Assembly (NCBI GenBank): GCA_946482045.1
Contig: CAMLPZ010000252.1
Span: forward strand, 1 to 6,296
Direction of reading: 5' to 3'
Source of the DNA: an uncultured Asticcacaulis sp.
Lineage (GTDB): Bacteria; Pseudomonadota; Alphaproteobacteria; Caulobacterales; Caulobacteraceae
DNA length: 6,296 nucleotides
A model generated the notes under the pieces. The model searched no databases and was not told the DNA's origin. It worked only from the letters and a program-made list of their open reading frames with translations. A program made the translations under genes and the position numbers. Shown here in pieces: positions 3,954-6,296 of this stretch. Each line of letters begins with the position of its first letter. Position 1 is the stretch's first letter.

Positions 3954-6296
3954 TCAAAGTGCCTTAAGCGCGTCGCGCAGGGTATTGATTGCCCTCAGGA
4001 TTGCGGCGGCCTGTTCATTGGTGACAGCGCCTGAAGCGATGCCGCCGAAGCTGAGCGAGGTCTTCAGGTAAGTGTCGCGCGACCGGCCGAAGTAGATGTT
4101 GTTGACCGTCTCATCGGCGAGCACCTTGGCCGCCTGTATCGGTTGGCCGCCGAACATATAAATCGACTGCGACGTGGTGTCGGGCGTCCACGCCATGCCC
4201 ACGCGGTACGGGATGGCGCTGCCGAGCGCCGGCGCCGCGAGTGGGGTTTCGGTCAAAAGCTGGCTGTAGTCGCCGCCGTCCAGCCGGTGGAACGTGCCCC
4301 GCCAGTTGGCCGACGGGTGGGTCCCGAAGGAGAAGAACGGCCCGCCATTGACGTTCGACGACTGCTCGGAGTCCAGCAGCTCCTCCGACCCGCCGATTAT
4401 GGCGATGTTGTTCTTGTCCGTGCCGTGTTTCGCTGCGGACCAGCCCGTCACTTCCGAATAGGCGCCGATGTGCGTTCCGGAATACTTGAGGCCGATTTTC
4501 GCCGTATGGCCAATCGATCCATAGGTTGTCAGCGGCCAGTCGCTGAACAGCATGTTGGTCTTGGCAACGGCGAGGTTCGGCCCCATCATGGTGTAGAACG
4601 CCTTCACGACACTGACGTCCATGTTCGAGGAATCGTAGACGCCAGCGGCCATCAGGTCGTGAAAGAAGCGGTCATAGGCCAGGCGTTCAGCGTCAGTGAA
4701 TGCCGAAGATCCTTCTGCCACGGCACGCGCCTCGAACGCATCCGTTTCAGGCAACCAGTCCGGCACGATCGCGCCGCCGTGGTATTGCCAGGCGTCGGTC
4801 TGGGCCGCTCCGGCCGAGACATAGCCCCAGGCGTCGCCCGTGTTTATCCGGCTTGCTCCGCGCCACTTCAGGCCTGCCTGGTTATGCGGCGATCCCCGCG
4901 CGGCCAGCGATACGGCAGGCACGCAGACCGGACCCAGCGGCACCCAGGCCGAGCCGTTGTACTGGATGCCGGCGCCATCAAAATCGTTGACACTGAGGAT
5001 CTTCAGCCCCTTGAACGTCCACGGAATGGCTATGACTTCCGACAGGTCCATCGGGCCATGCACGTTCATTTCGGTCGATGCCAAAGGATCGATCGTCACG
5101 CTACCGCCGCTGCGCACCCAGGCCGCCGGCACGTTGATCGTGCCGCGCTGCCAGCCGGCCTTGATCAGGACGTTGCCGGCAAGGTAGGCGCAGTTGATCG
5201 TCGAATTGACGCCAGCGCGCAGACGCAGCGCCCAGAGCGTGTTCGCATTTACACTGCCGCCCTCGAAGCTGCCCATTTCGATTGCGACATTCAGCGTCTT
5301 GTTGTCGAAGCTGAGGCCGAAGTCCTGTATCTCTTCCGTACCGTCGCTGCCGGTGCGAACCGGGCCGGGATAGGTCTCGTCGCCGACATCGAGGCCCGCG
5401 GGCGACGTACAGCGCCGCATCTCGACCGTCAGGTTGCAATAGCCCCTGACTGAGCCGATCGTCATCGTCGCTTCGTCGGTCAAAGGATTTGCTTGTCCGG
5501 CGTCGTTCGTCTTGGCCAGGTTGAAGATGATCCGGCCGGTGACGTTCTTAGGGTTGGCCAGATAGACGTTGCCGTTCAGAAGCTGGATGACGTTGAGGTC
5601 GAGGTTGAGGTGACAGCCGCCGGCCGTGTGACCATCCGTCCGGCTCCCGGCCCACATCAGACGGCCGGTACAGCCGCGAATTTCACCGATCCACTTTTCC
5701 GACTTTCGCGTCATCACCACGGCGGCGTAGTTGCCGGCCCCAGGCGTCAGCGCTTCGACATTGCATTCATGCGTGATCGACGCCTGCACGCCGTCCATGC
5801 CGTAATAAAGGCGGTCGCAGGCCGTGCTGTTGTGGAAAACCTTGACCTCATCGACGCTGTCGGTCGCGCTGTAGCGGTCCTGCACGGCGTCATAAGTCTG
5901 GGTCGAGCGCACGGTCAGGCAGTAGCCGCCACGGACCTCAAGGCACTGCAGGAAGATGCGTTTCTTTTCGGTGTTGTCCTTAAGTTCTAAACCATCACCC
6001 AGATGATCGGAGACCGTCAGTTCATAGCGGGTATTGGCGCGTTGATCGTCCCTGATACGCAGAGCCACCGTCGCCTGCGTCTGGTTGGCGCGGTAGCCGA
6101 TGAACGATAGCCGCTTTGTCAGGTGTTGGTTGACACTGACCGTATTGCCGCCAATATCGATGACCGGCCCGACGATCTTCTGTACGATCTCGTGGTTCAC
6201 GTGCGGATCGCCCTGAACATAGGTCGTGATCGGCAGGCCATTCAGGCTGACCACGTCGGGCTCGGTAAGCGCCTTATTCAGATTGGCGATATTGTT
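3954..6296 (-). CDS. Phage tail fibre / tailspike protein, N-terminus outside window
   Basis: The frame is open to the right edge, so 780 C-terminal residues are visible and the true start lies outside; a GTG at 6254 is only an internal candidate. Numbering is from the edge. Residues about 1-60 look like a linker. Residues about 60-420 are beta-rich, with repeated short strands and N/T/G turns, consistent with a beta-helix or beta-solenoid stalk. Residues about 424-465 (including GAGIQYNGSAWVPLG) resemble the short DG-x-x-W motif common in phage tail proteins. From about 518 the sequence (FTDAERLAYDRFFHDLMAAG, later IYFGRSR and SLSFGGI) resembles the lectin-like, concanavalin-fold C-terminal domain of many prophage fibres, ending in a helix (EQAAAILRAINTLRDALKAL). 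This would bind a host surface glycan. No chaperone gene or catalytic site is recognisable. It ends in tandem stops TGA TAA, 15 bases before the endolysin. Confidence 0.82.
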   Translation of the reverse strand, partial: NNIANLNKALTEPDVVSLNGLPITTYVQGDPHVNHEIVQKIVGPVIDIGGNTVSVNQHLTKRLSFIGYRANQTQATVALRIRDDQRANTRYELTVSDHLGDGLELKDNTEKKRIFLQCLEVRGGYCLTVRSTQTYDAVQDRYSATDSVDEVKVFHNSTACDRLYYGMDGVQASITHECNVEALTPGAGNYAAVVMTRKSEKWIGEIRGCTGRLMWAGSRTDGHTAGGCHLNLDLNVIQLLNGNVYLANPKNVTGRIIFNLAKTNDAGQANPLTDEATMTIGSVRGYCNLTVEMRRCTSPAGLDVGDETYPGPVRTGSDGTEEIQDFGLSFDNKTLNVAIEMGSFEGGSVNANTLWALRLRAGVNSTINCAYLAGNVLIKAGWQRGTINVPAAWVRSGGSVTIDPLASTEMNVHGPMDLSEVIAIPWTFKGLKILSVNDFDGAGIQYNGSAWVPLGPVCVPAVSLAARGSPHNQAGLKWRGASRINTGDAWGYVSAGAAQTDAWQYHGGAIVPDWLPETDAFEARAVAEGSSAFTDAERLAYDRFFHDLMAAGVYDSSNMDVSVVKAFYTMMGPNLAVAKTNMLFSDWPLTTYGSIGHTAKIGLKYSGTHIGAYSEVTGWSAAKHGTDKNNIAIIGGSEELLDSEQSSNVNGGPFFSFGTHPSANWRGTFHRLDGGDYSQLLTETPLAAPALGSAIPYRVGMAWTPDTTSQSIYMFGGQPIQAAKVLADETVNNIYFGRSRDTYLKTSLSFGGIASGAVTNEQAAAILRAINTLRDALKAL

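Larger units (their letters stand above)
2615..6296 (-). mobile_element. Distal late-gene end of a prophage (tail fibre and lysis cassette), partial
   Basis: Four same-strand genes in tight order (tail fibre, endolysin, holin, membrane coiled-coil protein) form a standard phage late-operon end. The element continues beyond the right edge. The left boundary is not defined by a visible attachment repeat; the lysis cassette ends at 2615 and the next clear host genes end at 2171. A gene transfer agent or tailocin remnant is an alternative, since the holin is of the GTA type, but a large single fibre gene beside a dedicated lysozyme fits a prophage better. No integrase, capsid or terminase gene is in view. 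Confidence 0.75.

Noticed and set aside
4143..5453. 436-codon + strand frame antisense to the tail fibre gene
   Set aside because: It is rich in Arg, His, Ala and Gly, as expected of the complement of a GC-rich gene, and shows no family motif; the opposite strand has clear phage domains and cassette context.
1..6296. CRISPR array, insertion sequence or long direct repeats
   Set aside because: No regularly spaced repeats, transposase-like protein or terminal inverted repeats were seen on either strand.

Overview
The window looks like part of an alphaproteobacterial chromosome (about 58% GC by eye) with a prophage running off its right edge. The lineage call rests on a GTA-type three-segment phage holin, a GH108 lysozyme of the kind common in these phages, and general gene style. 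It is an inference, and I would not name a genus.

Left part, + strand (1-2171): a complete tRNA-Thr(UGU) gene with encoded CCA is followed by about 170 bases without a gene, holding a plausible sigma-70-type promoter. A two-gene operon comes next. The first gene encodes a soluble-looking SPFH/band-7 protein. The second, overlapping it by ATGA, encodes a divergent NAD-kinase-fold protein in which the usual GGDG loop reads GQDG. The tight coupling suggests that the two proteins work together, perhaps an SPFH ring or scaffold tied to a nucleotide-cofactor kinase-like enzyme.

Middle (2172-2614): this stretch holds no long credible gene but is not empty. It has a weak terminator for the operon and a much better intrinsic terminator pointing the other way. 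Just upstream of that second terminator on the - strand is an overlooked 40-codon gene for a single-pass hydrophobic peptide, with its own Shine-Dalgarno site. Between that gene and the phage genes lies a cluster of hairpins, two of them mutually exclusive.

Right part, - strand (2615-6296): the distal end of a prophage late operon, transcribed right to left. It contains a large tail fibre/tailspike gene truncated by the window edge, then a GH108 endolysin, a GTA-type holin and a membrane-anchored coiled-coil protein. The last three genes overlap in TGATG and ATGA junctions, forming a compact lysis cassette: the holin lets the signal-less endolysin reach the wall, and the last protein may be an accessory lysis or spanin-like factor. 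The cassette ends at 2615, next to the hairpin cluster, so the phage/host boundary probably lies between about 2440 and 2615. No integrase or attachment repeat is visible.
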